A stretch of DNA of 13,340 bases from assembly GCA_021792015.1 (NCBI GenBank), contig JAJYVM010000055.1, positions 1 to 13,340 on the forward strand, in the 5' to 3' direction. Positions 6,893 through 13,166 of the stretch are shown here, piece by piece. The position numbers and the translations under genes are program-made. Each line of letters opens with the position of its first letter. The stretch's first letter is position 1. The DNA is from Bacillota bacterium. Its GTDB lineage: Bacteria; Bacillota; Sulfobacillia; RBS10-35; JAJYVM01. The notes beneath the pieces are model-generated. The model saw only the letters and a program-made list of their open reading frames with translations, was not told the origin of the DNA and made no database searches.

Positions 6893-8176
6893 TCAGCGGG
6901 CGGCGTTGACGGTGGTGGGCAAAAGCGTCCATGTGCCGTCCGAGTTCATCGCGTAGACTGACAGCCGCCCAGGCGACACGCGCTGGGGCGTGCCAAGCGT
7001 CGCACCAGTCAGCGTGAACGTCGGGCTCGCGGCGGTCAGGCCCTGGGGCAGCCCCGCCGGTGCTCCCGTAGCCTCGGTGACCGCGAGCGTCGCGTTGCCT
7101 GTCAGCGCGCCTGCCGGCATGGTGAGGGTGAACATGCCATCGGTTGTTGTCAGGGTGCTTCCGGCGGAGCCGACCGTGCCCGCGGTCGTCGGTGCCGAGG
7201 TGGTGGTCCTGCTGCTTGGCGCAGCGGCGGTGCCGCCGCGCCCGGTTCCGCCACCGCCCGAAGGGGGCGCGGTGAAGGTCACCTGGGCCGTCTGCTCGAT
7301 CGGCACATCCCCGGCGGTGGCGGTGTGGGTCACGCCCTCCGGCGCGCTGTCACTGACCGTGAAGGTGGCGACCCCGCTGCCGTCGGTGGTGGCCGCAACA
7401 GGACTGATCGTCGAGCTGTTGCCGCCGTTGGCTGCCATGCTCACGCTCAGGCCGGGGATTCGAGCGCCGCCGGCTTTCGCGACCGTGACGGTGATCGTAG
7501 CCGTGGCCACGCCGTCGGCCACGACGGCGGTTGGGTCCGCGGTCACCGTCGAGGCGCTCGGGTCCGGGATGGCGGTGAAGGTGACCTGGACCGTCTGCGT
7601 CACGGTCACGCCGTCCGTCTCATCCGTCGCCGTATAGGTCAGGGGTCCTTCTACAGTCGTGTCCTTGACCGTGAAGGTCACGACGCCGTTGATGTCAGAC
7701 GGGCCGCTGGGCGGGGGGATGGTGGAGCTCACGCCGGAGGCTGTCAGCGTCGCGCCCTTGCCGCTGACCGTCACGCCGTCGACGTTCCGGAGCGTCACGG
7801 TGATGGTCGCCGTGGCGGTGCCGTCTGCGGGCACCGCGGTGGGTTCGGCGCTCACCGTTGAGCGCGTCTCGTCGGCGGTCAACTGGATGAAGTCCACAGT
7901 TGCGGTGGCGGTGAGCACCGTCGGTCCGGCGGTGGCGGCGGTGCAGATGACCGTCTCCGCCATCTTGCCGGTCACCGTGAACGTGGCCACCCCGCTGCCG
8001 TCGGTCGTGGCACTGGTGGGGGTGATGACGGAGTACGGACTGTTCGGCGGCAGGCTCACGCTGATGCCTGGGATTGGGTTGTATGCCGCATCGTAGACCG
8101 CGACGGTGACGGTGGCCGGTGTCGTGCCGTCCGCGGGGACCGAGGCAGGGGGTGCGGTGCGTGATGGCCGTCCTGC
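6893..8176 (-). pseudogene. Big_1 (invasin-type Ig-like) repeat protein fragment
   Basis: The fragment shows three bacterial Ig-like domains of the Big_1 type, found in secreted or surface adhesins and S-layer-like proteins. Each has the pattern (S)TV-A-PTAV-ADG-ATATITVTV, then TTDGSGVATFTVS, and a final QVTFTA. Approximate positions: domain 1 8155-7865, domain 2 7864-7559, domain 3 7558-7264. A Gly/Ser/Thr linker follows, then a C-terminal module (FTLTMPAGALTGNATLAV ... SVYAMNSDGTWTLLP, about 7153-6893). The open frame begins after an in-frame TGA (8179-8177), but Big_1 similarity starts only near 8155 and there is no start codon with a ribosome binding site or signal peptide. The C-terminus stops abruptly at VNAAR, where related modules seem to continue. 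I read it as a fragment damaged at both ends. Confidence 0.75.
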
Positions 8177-8297
8177 TCACCGCGTACGGGAACGGGCCGC
8201 ACGCCTCGGCCAGCGCGGTGAACCGGCGGTAGGGCGCCACGACCTCAGGCGGGCGGCCGGCTAGGTGGCGCTCCACCGTCCAGACGTCCTCGCTCAG
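8160..8297 (-). pseudogene. Truncated DUF5655-type gene (N-terminal ~46 codons)
   Basis: On the - strand the frame reads LSEDVWTVERHLAGRPPEVV, then APYRRFTALAEACGPFPYAVSRTAIT, which resembles the N-terminal half of DUF5655-domain proteins (WTVxxHLxGKPPEVxxLYxRF, then ACGPxxYxVSKTxIxFKG). Right after TAIT the similarity ends, at about 8162, and the sequence changes to the Big_1 fragment. The likely start is CTG 8297-8295, overlapping the stop of the DinB-like gene as CTGA, which implies translational coupling. The function of DUF5655 is not established. Assignment is from memory of the family pattern. Confidence 0.55.
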
Positions 8298-8761
8298 AGC
8301 CGGACCTGGCCATCCACGATCGGCGCGCGCGGGTAGTTGGCGCCGGCGATCGGCGAGCCCGCCAGGCGGCGGAGCGTCGCCAGCTGCCCGACGTGCGTGA
8401 GCGCGTCCGCCATGGGGCCCTGGATCACCGCGTCGACGCTCGCCCCCTCCAGCGGGACGGTTGCCAGCACGCCGTCCAGGGCGGCCATGGCCTCGCTCAG
8501 GCGGTCCAGCTCCTGCGGCCAGGGCAGAGCGGGGAGCGCGACGCGCTCTCCGCCGCGAAGGATCCGTCCGATGAACTCCATCAGGCCCGTCATGTGGCGC
8601 ACGAGCTCGATCGGCGGGCGCACGCCGGCGCCGGCCTGAAAGTCGGCGAAGCCGTCCGGGGTATCGCGCAGGCAGAGGCCGCCGCGGAACGAGATCGTGG
8701 CCAGCAGGTGGCGCAGGATGTGCCGGGTTTCGGCGTCGGGTGTCGCCTGTGTCTTTTCCAT
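8294..8761 (-). CDS. DinB-like (DUF664-type) four-helix protein
   Basis: The 155-residue product has the layout of the DinB superfamily, small four-helix bundles that often bind a metal through histidines. It shows LVRHMTGLMEFIGRIL in the second helix and DALTHVGQLATLRRLAGSPI near the C-terminus, the part I find most diagnostic. The family includes thiol-dependent transferases and many uncharacterised members, so no reaction is proposed. ATG 8761 lies three bases after the DUF72 stop and the stop overlaps the next gene, so it sits in the middle of a three-gene operon. Confidence 0.7.
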   Translation of the reverse strand: MEKTQATPDAETRHILRHLLATISFRGGLCLRDTPDGFADFQAGAGVRPPIELVRHMTGLMEFIGRILRGGERVALPALPWPQELDRLSEAMAALDGVLATVPLEGASVDAVIQGPMADALTHVGQLATLRRLAGSPIAGANYPRAPIVDGQVRL

Positions 8762-8764
8762 GCC

Positions 8765-9442
8765 CTACCGATACGCCGGGGACCGGGCCACCTCCTGGGC
8801 CAGGGCCACGGCGCGGCCGGGGGAGTCCACGTCCGGCGCGTGCTTGACGAAGGCGTAGACGTCCAGGCCGCTGGCGGCATGGCGGCGGAGGCGCTCGGCC
8901 CACACGGCCGAGGGGAAGCTGGCCTGGCGCAGGCGGATGTACACGAAGCCGCGGCCGGGCAGGGGCGGCGCGTCGTCCACGCCGACCCGGGCGGCGCCGG
9001 CGCTGCGCAGCAGGTCGTCGACCTCCGCGACAGGGTGGCCGAAGTCGAAGGCTGCCGGCAGGCCGGGGGGCAGCCGCGCCAGCAGGGCGGACAGACCCTC
9101 GGGGTCGAGCGGGGCAAAGCGGGGCAGCTGGAACATGACGGCCCCGAGGTGGGCGCCGAGGGCCGGCAGGACCTGCAGGAGGCGGTCCAGGGCGGGTCCG
9201 GGCGCAAGGCCGACCCGGCGCGGCGCCTTGATGGCGAAGCGGAAGGCGGGCGGGACCTGGGCGGCCCAGCGCGCCAGCAGGTCCGGGGTCGGCATGCGGT
9301 AGAAGGTGCTGTTGATCTCCACGGCGGCCAGGTGCTCGGCGTAGTAGGTCAGCATGCCCTCTGGCGACAGGTCGGGCGGGTAGAAGCGGCCGCGCCAGCC
9401 GGGCTCGGAGAAGGCCGACGTGCCGATGTAGATGCGCCCCAC
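8765..9442 (-). CDS. DUF72 (YecE-like) family protein
   Basis: DUF72 proteins adopt a TIM-barrel-like fold; their activity is unknown. The 225-residue product begins VGRIYIGTSAFSEPGWRGRF, then YYAEHLAAVEINSTFYRMP, FRFAIKAPRRV, LGAVMFQLP and FVYIRLRQASF, in the family order. The usual FEFRHPSW segment is replaced by AAFDFGHPVAEV, and the typical closing VYFNND is VYAFVKHAP. GTG 9442 is preferred because it places the family motif IYIGTS at residue 4. The frame stays open upstream to 9544, but that stretch has no homology. It is the first gene of the - strand operon and diverges from the SDR gene, with a 164-bp gap between them. Confidence 0.85.
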   Translation of the reverse strand: MGRIYIGTSAFSEPGWRGRFYPPDLSPEGMLTYYAEHLAAVEINSTFYRMPTPDLLARWAAQVPPAFRFAIKAPRRVGLAPGPALDRLLQVLPALGAHLGAVMFQLPRFAPLDPEGLSALLARLPPGLPAAFDFGHPVAEVDDLLRSAGAARVGVDDAPPLPGRGFVYIRLRQASFPSAVWAERLRRHAASGLDVYAFVKHAPDVDSPGRAVALAQEVARSPAYR

Positions 9443-10002
9443 GGGGGTAGGCTGCCCCGAATCCGTGTGGGGCCGAGGGACTGGGCCGGCGGCGCGAGAA
9501 GGGGAGGCAGGCGGGTCCGTACCCCGCGCGCGCCGCTCGGCCACTCGGCCGCCATGGGGGGTGCACGCGGAGCCGGTCGAACCTTGGCGAACGGGTGACG
9601 CGCGCGATGGACTTCACGGGCAAGACGGCGCTGGTGACAGGTGCGGGCGGGCGGCTCGGGCGCGAGGTCTGCGTTCGCTGCGCGCGGGCGGGGACGCGGG
9701 TGGGCGCCGTCGATCTGAGCCAGGAGGCCGCGGAGGCGACGGCCGCCGCAGCCCGGGCGGCCGGCGGGCAGGCGGCGGGGCTGCGGGCGGGCGTCGCCGA
9801 CCCCGAGCAGGTGGAGGCCGCCGTGGCCGGCTGCGAGCAGGCGCTTGGGCCGGTCGACATCCTCATCAACGCTGCCGGGATCTTTCCGAACACGCCGCTC
9901 CTCGAGATGGACCTCGTCGAGTGGGACCGGGTCTTCGGCATGAACGTCCGGGGGACCAGGCTCTGCTGCAGGGCGGTCGCCGCGCGCATGGTCGCCCGTG
10001 GC

Positions 10003-10050
10003 GCGGGGGGCGCGCCCGACCGGAGCCACGGATGGTGTAGGCCATGCGGG
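10003..10050 (+). other. Short out-of-frame insertion 1 in the SDR gene
   Basis: A 43-base segment separates RGAG from TIDFSSGAS. It is flanked by the direct repeat GCGGG (10003-10007 and 10046-10050); collapsing one repeat restores the frame and the expected SDR sequence. It includes the perfect 10-base palindrome GGGCGCGCCC at 10008-10017 and an in-frame stop. Confidence 0.65.
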
Positions 10051-10174
10051 AACCATTGACTTCTCGTCGGGGGCCTCGACCTCGGCCAGGGCCGGCGCTG
10101 CCCACTACTGCGGCAGCAAGGCCGCCGTCAACATGATGTCGCAGGTGCTGGCCATCGAACTCGGTCCCCACGGT

Positions 10175-10209
10175 CCGCATCGCACCGCGGCCGCGGGCGC
10201 TGCTGCTGT
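10175..10209 (+). other. Short out-of-frame insertion 2 in the SDR gene
   Basis: A 35-base segment lies between GPHG (ending at 10174) and IRVNTVAPG (from 10210). It contains the perfect 12-base palindrome CCGCGGCCGCGG at 10185-10196. Removing it restores the family sequence. The exact edges could move by a base or two. Confidence 0.65.
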
Positions 10210-10688
10210 ATCCGCGTGAACACGGTGGCGCCTGGCCTCGTGCTCGATGAGGTGCTGCACGCCGGGGACAGCGCCGCCAGTCCGTACGTCGCGTCCATGC
10301 GGAAGATGTACCCGCTGGGGGGGACGGGCGCGCCGGCCGACATCGCGGGCGCGGCGCTGTTCCTGGCTTCGGACGAGCTCTTGCCCTGGACGACGGGCGC
10401 CTTCGTGGAGGTTTCGGGCGGCAGCCACACGGGGCGGCCGCATGTCCCCCTCTCGCGCCGGGACGTGCAGGGCACGAGCGGGGGCCGACCCGGGGTGAAC
10501 CGGGTGTGGCGGGGACGTTCGGCGGTGGTTTTGGGAGACGCGGGCCTCACGGCGGCGCACCGGAAGGGGCCGGTCCTGCCGCCGTGCCCGCATCCCGACC
10601 GCTGCGCATCCGGCGCCGGCGCGGGCACGGACATGCAGTTCTGCCATCGACACTATCCGTCAGAGTTCGACGTTGACGCGTCGCTCGG

Positions 10689-10710
10689 AACCCTAAATGA
10701 ACCCTAAATG
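10689..10710. repeat. 11-bp tandem repeat at the pfkA stop codon
   Basis: AACCCTAAATG occurs twice in exact tandem (10689-10699 and 10700-10710). The second copy supplies the last codons and the stop of pfkA on the - strand. It is AT-rich compared with its surroundings. Confidence 0.9.
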
Positions 10711-11654
10711 GCCAGCGTGCGCGCCAGCTCGTAGAGGTCGGTCTCAAACGGCTTCAGGGCGGCCAGCACCTCGGCGTACGGCACGGTGGCCACCGCCGGG
10801 CCGTGCGCTGCCACCATGACCCCGCGGGCGCCGGCCAGGGCCTGGGCCACGGCCGCCTCACCCAGCCGCGCCGCCAGGGCGCGGTCATACGCCGTCGGCG
10901 GCCCGCCCCGCTGCACGTGGCCGAGCACCGTCGCGCGCGTCTCGTGGCCCGTGCGCGCCTGCACGGCCTCGGCGACGGCCGGGCCGGTCGCGGCGCCCTC
11001 GGCGACCAGGATGAGGCTGTGGCGCTTGCCGCGCGCATGGCCCCGCTCCACGCGCGTGCAGACGTCGTCGAGGTCGACCGGCAGTTCCGGCACGACGATG
11101 GACTCCGCGCCGACCGCCAGGCCGGCGTGAACGGCGATGAACCCGCGGCTTCGGCCCATGACCTCGATCACGAAGGTGCGCTCGTGGGCCGTTGCCGTGT
11201 CGCGGATGCGGTCGGCCGCAGCGACCACGGTGTTGACCGCCGTGTCGAAGCCGATGGTCTGGTCCGTATAGGGGACATCGTCATCGATGGTCGCCGGGAC
11301 CGTCACCGTCGCCACGCCGGCGGCCTCCAGGGCCGCGCCGCCGCGCACGGTGCCGTCGCCGCCGATCATGACGATGACGTCCAGCCCGGCCGCCTCGCGA
11401 GCTGCCCTGGCCACGCCCTCCGGCCTGACGAACTCGGGACTTCGCGCGGTCAGCAGCAGGGTGCCGCCGCGGTGGACAATGTCCGCCACCGAGCCGACAT
11501 CCAGCGGGGTGAGCTCGCCGACCATCAGTCCCGCGAAACCCCGGGCCACGCCGATCACCTCGGCGCCCGCATACACGCCGCGCCGCACCACGGCACGGAT
11601 GGCGGCGTTCATGCCCGGGGCGTCGCCGCCGCTTGTCAGCACGCCGATGCGCAT
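10704..11654 (-). CDS. pfkA: 6-phosphofructokinase
   Basis: This glycolytic enzyme phosphorylates fructose 6-phosphate to fructose 1,6-bisphosphate in the cytosol. The 316-residue length is standard. Motifs in order: VLTSGGDAPGMNAAIR (5-20), GGTLLLTARSPEF (63-75), IGGDGT (97-102), ATIDDDVPYTDQTIGFDTA (121-139), EVMGRSRGFIA (164-174), GHVQRGGPPTAYDR (235-248). Catalytic Asp124 and Asp126 are present. Gly101 in GGDG argues for ATP rather than pyrophosphate as donor. Two positions are unusual: the common PGTIDND reads PATIDDD. ATG 11654 follows a strong GGAGGGGGG ribosome binding site. No pyruvate kinase gene is adjacent; the convergent neighbour is the broken SDR gene. Confidence 0.93.
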   Translation of the reverse strand: MRIGVLTSGGDAPGMNAAIRAVVRRGVYAGAEVIGVARGFAGLMVGELTPLDVGSVADIVHRGGTLLLTARSPEFVRPEGVARAAREAAGLDVIVMIGGDGTVRGGAALEAAGVATVTVPATIDDDVPYTDQTIGFDTAVNTVVAAADRIRDTATAHERTFVIEVMGRSRGFIAVHAGLAVGAESIVVPELPVDLDDVCTRVERGHARGKRHSLILVAEGAATGPAVAEAVQARTGHETRATVLGHVQRGGPPTAYDRALAARLGEAAVAQALAGARGVMVAAHGPAVATVPYAEVLAALKPFETDLYELARTLAI

Positions 11655-11685
11655 CCCGCGACCCCCCTCCGGTCTCTCCCCGTCG

Positions 11686-11715
11686 AGGGTAGCGATCCGC
11701 GGGCATCCGGCCCAA
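11686..11715 (-). promoter_or_regulatory. Candidate pfkA promoter
   Basis: On the - strand, TTGGGC (11715-11710) and TACCCT (11691-11686) are separated by 18 bases, a plausible sigma-A type pair. The -10 ends about 31 bases before the pfkA ATG. Both hexamers deviate from consensus. Confidence 0.3.
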
Positions 11716-11810
11716 CGGCCGCACGGCGACAAGTGGACGGGCAGCAGCGTCCCCGTCGGGGTCCGTTCGGACCTGGCGGCAGGACCGCCTGGGGCGCCTC
11801 CGCGGCCCCA

Positions 11811-11993
11811 CGGTGGATCCGGGGCGGTGCGGCTGCGTCTGCGCTGCGGATGCAGCCTGTGGACGTGGCGTGGGCGACCGGGCACGCCGCGGGCGTGCTG
11901 GCGGCGCTGTCGGCGAGCGGCGGCCAGGCTGACGACGCGCGCTGGGTCGCCGACGCGCGGCGGATCCTGGCCGACCAGGGGGCCCTGCTGTAG
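11811..11993 (+). pseudogene. C-terminal remnant of a FAD-dependent oxidoreductase
   Basis: The frame reads RWIRGGAAASALRMQPVDVA, then WATGHAAGVLAALSASGGQA and ends ARRILADQGALL before TAG 11991-11993. This resembles the C-terminus of the FAD-dependent oxidoreductase family (PF12831-like), where a pattern such as SLRVMPxCMATGQAAGxAAAL is followed by a short helix and RLRxQGAVL. Only ~60 residues can be matched; nothing upstream continues the protein, because pfkA and its promoter region occupy the space. It has no start site of its own. Identification is from the motif alone. Confidence 0.5.
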
Positions 11994-12150
11994 CCGGGCT
12001 CGCATCCATGCGCGCGCGGGGTGGTGCGCCGCGAGCGAGTGAGGGGACGGCCGCAGGGGGGCGGTCGCACCGGGGGGCACCGATTACACGATGCGGGCCG
12101 CCGCGGCCCTTCGTGTCCTGCCATGCGATCCCGCTTCCCGAGGTGCCGCC

Positions 12151-12603
12151 TCAGATCCGCCCCGCGTGGTTGGGCGTGCCCCGACCCGTCGTGATCAGGC
12201 TGCGCAGGCTCTCGGTGACGTAAAAGCCCCAGGCGCCCGCGCAGCCGTCATAGCATTCGACGCCGGGCGCCAGGCCGACGTGGGTGAAGCGCACCTCCGT
12301 CTGGCCGTCCCTGCGAGCGATGGCAAAGACGACTTCCGTCCCGTCCCACTCGGCCTTGTCCTTGACAAAGCCGATGTAGCTCTTGACGACGCGCCACACG
12401 ACCCTCTGGCCCGGCACGAGCTCGGTGATCCGCTGCGTGCTGCGGTGGACGTCCTTGTAGCGATACGTGAATTCGGCGCCGAGCGCGTCGGTGCGGCCCT
12501 CGACCTCCTCGGACCACCAGCCGCGGACGTTGTTGATCGCCGCGAACACCTCCGCCGGGCTCTGGTCCACGAGGAATGCCAAGGTCAGATCCTGACCGCT
12601 CAT
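12151..12603 (-). CDS. SRPBCC / AHSA1-like domain protein
   Basis: The 150-residue product belongs to the SRPBCC (START-like) superfamily, probably near the Activator of Hsp90 ATPase homologue 1-like group. These small proteins bind hydrophobic ligands; many are uncharacterised. Visible signatures are VDQSPAEVFAAINNVRGWWS at the N-terminus, followed by a beta-rich body (GAEFTYRYKDVHRSTQRITE, then VPGQRVVWRVV), and the C-terminal helix segment CAGAWGFYVTESLRSLITTG. ATG 12603 is supported by GGGAGAGG about 12 bases upstream. It appears to be a single-gene unit, with 150 bases of unassigned sequence after it. Confidence 0.82.
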   Translation of the reverse strand: MSGQDLTLAFLVDQSPAEVFAAINNVRGWWSEEVEGRTDALGAEFTYRYKDVHRSTQRITELVPGQRVVWRVVKSYIGFVKDKAEWDGTEVVFAIARRDGQTEVRFTHVGLAPGVECYDGCAGAWGFYVTESLRSLITTGRGTPNHAGRI

Positions 12604-12690
12604 GTGCCCACGTCCTCTCCCTTTCGCTGGGCAGATGATAGGCCGGCATCCGGTGCCGCCGCTTCTTCCCGATTGCTGTGCGACCTGGGT

Positions 12691-12747
12691 GCCGCGTACA
12701 GGAACGCGGCAACGGGATCATGGTTGCGCGCGCACGCGCGCGCAAAG
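12691..12747 (+). repeat. Paired-hairpin repeat, copy A
   Basis: GCCGCGT (12691-12697) pairs with ACGCGGC (12704-12710). After ACGCGGCAACGG comes a second hairpin with 10-base arms, TTGCGCGCGC (12724-12733) and GCGCGCGCAA (12736-12745), then AAAG. The module recurs as copy B. Confidence 0.75.
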
Positions 12748-12858
12748 TCGTGCCAGCAGCGCTCGACGCCGCCGATTGCGCCTTTCGCGGGACGGAGGCA
12801 CAGCGGGGCATCGTTGTCGTTCACGCTGACGGCCGCGCGGGCGCATGGAATCGTTGGC

Positions 12859-12930
12859 GCCGCGTCCGGCGTGGCCGTGTGCGGGGACGCGGCAACGGCA
12901 CCACCATCGCGCGCGGAAGCGCGCGCAAAG
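12859..12930 (+). repeat. Paired-hairpin repeat, copy B
   Basis: This copy has the same arms GCCGCGT (12859-12865) and ACGCGGC (12887-12893) with a longer 21-base loop, the shared ACGCGGCAACGG, and a second hairpin GCGCGC (12909-12914) / GCGCGC (12919-12924) closed by the GNRA loop GGAA. It ends with GCGCGCAAAG as in copy A. Confidence 0.75.
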
Positions 12931-12989
12931 CCATGCGGGCCGCGGCTTCGTGCCATGCTCCGCGCCACGGCGGGATCGGCGCGCGAATG

Positions 12990-12998
12990 TGTTATAAT
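12990..12998 (+). promoter_or_regulatory. Consensus extended -10 promoter
   Basis: TGT followed by TATAAT (hexamer 12993-12998) is a perfect -10 in extended form. No -35 match is seen at 16-18 bases. Transcription would start near 13005 and run towards the right edge. A perfect TATAAT is notable in this GC-rich window. Confidence 0.6.
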
Positions 12999-13004
12999 CG
13001 CGGG

Positions 13005-13166
13005 CAGGTCCGCTTGACGGACCGCACCATTCGCAGGTGGTGCAGTATCCTAGTCGGCCACCCGGCGTGAAGGCGGGCCTAAAAATCCGTCGCCGGGCAC
13101 AACGATGAAGTTCCTGGTGGTGGCCGCTGACGCCCAGTCGGGGGTTGCTGCTGGGAGTTAAGGGGG
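13005..13166 (+). ncRNA. Candidate structured leader RNA of unknown class
   Basis: Directly after the promoter, several stems occur in series: GTCCG/CGGAC (13008-13012, 13018-13022), GCACCA/TGGTGC (13024-13029, 13038-13043), CCCGGCG/CGCCGGG (13061-13067, 13091-13097) and CCCAG/CTGGG (13133-13137, 13151-13155). The third encloses an A-rich segment (AAAAAT near 13081). I could not match it to a riboswitch, T-box, SRP, 6S, tmRNA or RNase P consensus that I know. It may be a 5' leader or a separate small RNA. Confidence 0.35.
13105..13161 (+). CDS. Possible 18-residue leader peptide
   Basis: ATG 13105 to TAA 13159-13161 encodes MKFLVVAADAQSGVAAGS. No ribosome binding site is evident, and its second half overlaps the last stem of the leader. 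The short hydrophobic start looks protein-like, so it could also be the start of a gene broken by an indel. Weak call. Confidence 0.2.
   Translation: MKFLVVAADAQSGVAAGS

Larger units (their letters stand above)
9607..10707 (+). pseudogene. SDR family oxidoreductase, disrupted in three frames
   Basis: This encodes a classical short-chain dehydrogenase/reductase split over three frames. Segment 1 (9607 to ~10008) has the nucleotide-binding TGAGGRLG, the NAAG motif and MNVRG. Segment 2 (10052-10174) has the catalytic Ser in FSSGAS and the Tyr/Lys pair in HYCGSK. Segment 3 (from 10210) has IRVNTVAPGLV and the C-terminal PADIAGAALFLASDELLPWT through VEVSGGSHTGRP. All catalytic residues survive, so removing two short insertions would restore a complete enzyme of ~250 residues. 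Homology ends near 10460; the frame then runs on to TGA at 10698-10707 region without family similarity. ATG 9607 is preferred over GTG 9595. Substrate cannot be assigned. Confidence 0.8.
12604..12989. other. Non-coding region with paired-hairpin repeats
   Basis: No gene is supported on either strand. Open frames here arise from the GC bias and from two copies of a hairpin repeat (listed separately). The region lies between the - strand SRPBCC gene and the + strand promoter at 12990, so it is a divergent intergenic region. Confidence 0.6.

Noticed and set aside
8393..9598. Long + strand open frame of ~400 codons
   Set aside because: It is antisense to the DinB-like and DUF72 genes and has no family motifs; long empty frames are expected at this GC content.
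9560..9600. tRNA T-arm-like GGTTCGACC on the - strand
   Set aside because: No matching acceptor, D or anticodon stems could be drawn around it.
10105..10653. - strand frames opposite the SDR gene
   Set aside because: They are antisense to recognisable SDR sequence and show no motifs of their own.
12691..12930. CRISPR array
   Set aside because: Only two diverged copies with unequal internal loops; no regular spacers and no cas genes.
12600..12968. - strand 122-codon frame with repeated FARAxAR peptides
   Set aside because: The peptide repeats come from the two DNA hairpin repeats; there is no ribosome binding site or family similarity.
13005..13160. T-box leader, SRP RNA or c-di-GMP riboswitch
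   Set aside because: No GGTGGTACCGCG, no GGTCAGG/GGAAGCAGC, and no GACGCAAAGC-type motif is present.
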